A DNA stretch of 64,000 nucleotides, from the NCBI RefSeq assembly GCF_900167945.1, contig NZ_FUZA01000002.1, positions 558,001-622,000 on the forward strand, in the 5' to 3' direction. The position numbers were made by a program, and so were the translations under genes. Origin of the DNA: Dyadobacter psychrophilus. GTDB taxonomy: Bacteria > Bacteroidota > Bacteroidia > Cytophagales > Spirosomataceae. This document shows positions 62,812 to 64,000 of this stretch, one piece after another (the stretch's first letter is position 1; each line of letters opens with the position of its first letter). The notes beneath the pieces are model-generated. The model did not search any database and was not told the DNA's origin. It worked only from the letters and a program-made list of their open reading frames with translations.

Positions 62812-62847
62812 TGCCCGTCTGAACGTCAGCGTTCAGGCGGGCATTTT
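62812..62847 (+). terminator. Rho-independent terminator
   Basis: TGCCCGTCTGAACG (62812-62825) and CGTTCAGGCGGGCA (62830-62843) form a 14-pair stem with one GU and a TCAG loop, followed by TTTTG. Confidence 0.85.
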
Positions 62848-62967
62848 GCATTTTACCGGGAAGGTAGGTTTGGATATTGATCATCGGTGAAATTATTGTA
62901 CTTATTGGAAAACAGGAACTTAATACGATAAATTGCTCGTTAACCCGAAGTAAGTTTTTAGCAATCT

Positions 62968-64000
62968 ATGGGTCGTAAGCAGTATTTTTTCATCATTCTC
63001 ATTCTTGGCTCTCTGGCCACGGTTAGTCCATTTTCCATTGACATGTATCTTCCTGGTTTCCCGCGCATTGCAAAGGATTTGGGGACAACGATAGATCAGG
63101 TTCAGCTTTCCCTGACGAGTTATCTGATTGGAATTTGCATAGGACAGGTTCTTTACGGCCCCTTATTAGACCGGTTTGGCAGGAAGAAACCATTGTATGC
63201 GGGTTTAGCCTTGTATGTGCTGGCTTCTTTTGGTTGCGCAATGACGTCCTCAGTTGATGCTTTGATCGTGATGCGTTTCTTTCAGGCGATGGGTGGATGC
63301 GTCGGTCTGGTTGCCTCTCAGGCACTTGTTAGTGACCTTTTTCCGTCTGATAAACGTGCAGAAGTTTTCTCATTGATTACCCTTGTAATAGCAGTTTCCC
63401 CAATGATCGCGCCAACCGTTGGTGGTTACGTGACGGCCTCTATTGCATGGCAGTGGATTTTTATCATTTTAGCGGGAATTGTTTCGCTCATTATCGCGGC
63501 TATTTATTTTTTCCTTCCTACGGGAAGAGAAGCTGACTCTTCCGTTTCCCTACGTCCAAAAGCCGTAATGAATGGATTTGCAACCGTGATAAAGCAACCT
63601 CAATTTTTAATTTATACATTAGCAGGTGGTCTCGCGACAGCAGCTCCCTTTGCTTATATAGCGGGTTCTTCGGATGTGTTCATGAACATCTACAAGGTTA
63701 CAGAGCAGCAATATGGTTGGATTTTCGCATTTCTTGCCGTAGCCATGATAGGTTCTACACAGTTGAACCATATTTTACTTAAAAGATTTAAAAGCGAGCA
63801 GATCATCAAGGTGACTTTATTTTACCAAAGCATTGTCGGTGTATTGCTCATTGCAGGCGTTTACAACAACTGGTTCGGGCTATATTCACTGATCGGAATG
63901 ATGTTTATTTTCCTTACAGGCCAGGGACTTACCGGCCCGAACGGCTCTGCATTATCGCTTGCGCCATTCAGAAAACATACGGGCAGTGCTTCCGCATTGA
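62968..64000 (+). CDS. Bcr/CflA-family drug efflux MFS transporter (partial, runs off the window)
   Basis: An open frame of 344 codons from ATG 62968 to the window end, without a stop. The N-terminal helix has TVSPFSIDMYLPGFPRIAKDL, then YGPLLDRFGRKKPLYAGL (motif A) and MRFFQAMGGCVG, which match the Bcr/CflA subfamily (about 400 residues when complete). It exports drugs such as bicyclomycin or sulfonamides in relatives; the substrate here is unknown. About 50 residues are missing. Confidence 0.9.
   Translation, partial: MGRKQYFFIILILGSLATVSPFSIDMYLPGFPRIAKDLGTTIDQVQLSLTSYLIGICIGQVLYGPLLDRFGRKKPLYAGLALYVLASFGCAMTSSVDALIVMRFFQAMGGCVGLVASQALVSDLFPSDKRAEVFSLITLVIAVSPMIAPTVGGYVTASIAWQWIFIILAGIVSLIIAAIYFFLPTGREADSSVSLRPKAVMNGFATVIKQPQFLIYTLAGGLATAAPFAYIAGSSDVFMNIYKVTEQQYGWIFAFLAVAMIGSTQLNHILLKRFKSEQIIKVTLFYQSIVGVLLIAGVYNNWFGLYSLIGMMFIFLTGQGLTGPNGSALSLAPFRKHTGSASAL

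Overview
The window comes from a member of the Bacteroidota, most likely order Cytophagales (a Dyadobacter or Spirosoma-like genus is my best guess; no database was searched). Signs of this are: several large secreted proteins ending in type IX secretion system (T9SS) C-terminal sorting domains, promoter elements of the Bacteroidota type (TTG ... TAnnTTTG) rather than the E. coli type, the rpsF-rpsR-rplI gene order, a flexirubin/aryl-polyene pigment locus, and a fused MMPL transporter/acyltransferase/methyltransferase. I saw no rRNA, tRNA, CRISPR array, prophage or insertion sequence.

Layout. 0-12.6 kb is a block of surface and secreted proteins: a choice-of-anchor-A protein with a T9SS tail, two peptidase-S74 (intramolecular chaperone) fibre-like proteins, a decayed S74 gene remnant, a 1515-residue M4-type metalloprotease, and two small secreted proteins carrying T9SS tails, each directly next to a large protein that lacks one. 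12.6-19.7 kb holds a flavin monooxygenase, a glycosyltransferase plus flippase-like membrane protein pair, ruvC, and a metzincin protease with a T9SS tail. 19.8-24.7 kb is a drug-efflux operon (TetR regulator, TolC, EmrA-like, EmrB-like) with two 18-bp operator-like dyads over its promoter. 24.8-36.6 kb is mostly housekeeping: a PIN-domain toxin-antitoxin-like pair, a PLP enzyme, an RqcH-type ribosome quality control factor, PBP2 and RodA, DUF423, a heptosyltransferase-like enzyme, a YggS-type PLP protein, a coiled-coil membrane protein, rpsF-rpsR-rplI and a BON-LysM protein.

36.8-59.2 kb starts with glpD and then holds a compact pigment locus of about 20 genes. A tyrosine ammonia-lyase supplies 4-coumarate. 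Three intact ketosynthases, three degenerate ketosynthase-like proteins, two acyl carrier proteins, a ketoreductase, two hotdog dehydratase-like proteins and a thioesterase would extend it into an aryl polyene. A flavin halogenase-like enzyme and a CrtI-like oxidoreductase would tailor it. Two acyltransferases, a glycosyltransferase-DUF2062 fusion, a deacetylase, a LolA-like protein and an MMPL exporter fusion would attach it to a lipid and carry it to the outer membrane. The genes expected for coumarate activation and for the dialkylresorcinol half of a flexirubin are not in the window.

59.3-64 kb holds a membrane pyrophosphatase, a second PIN-domain pair, a small lysine-rich exported protein and the start of a Bcr/CflA drug transporter that runs off the window end.
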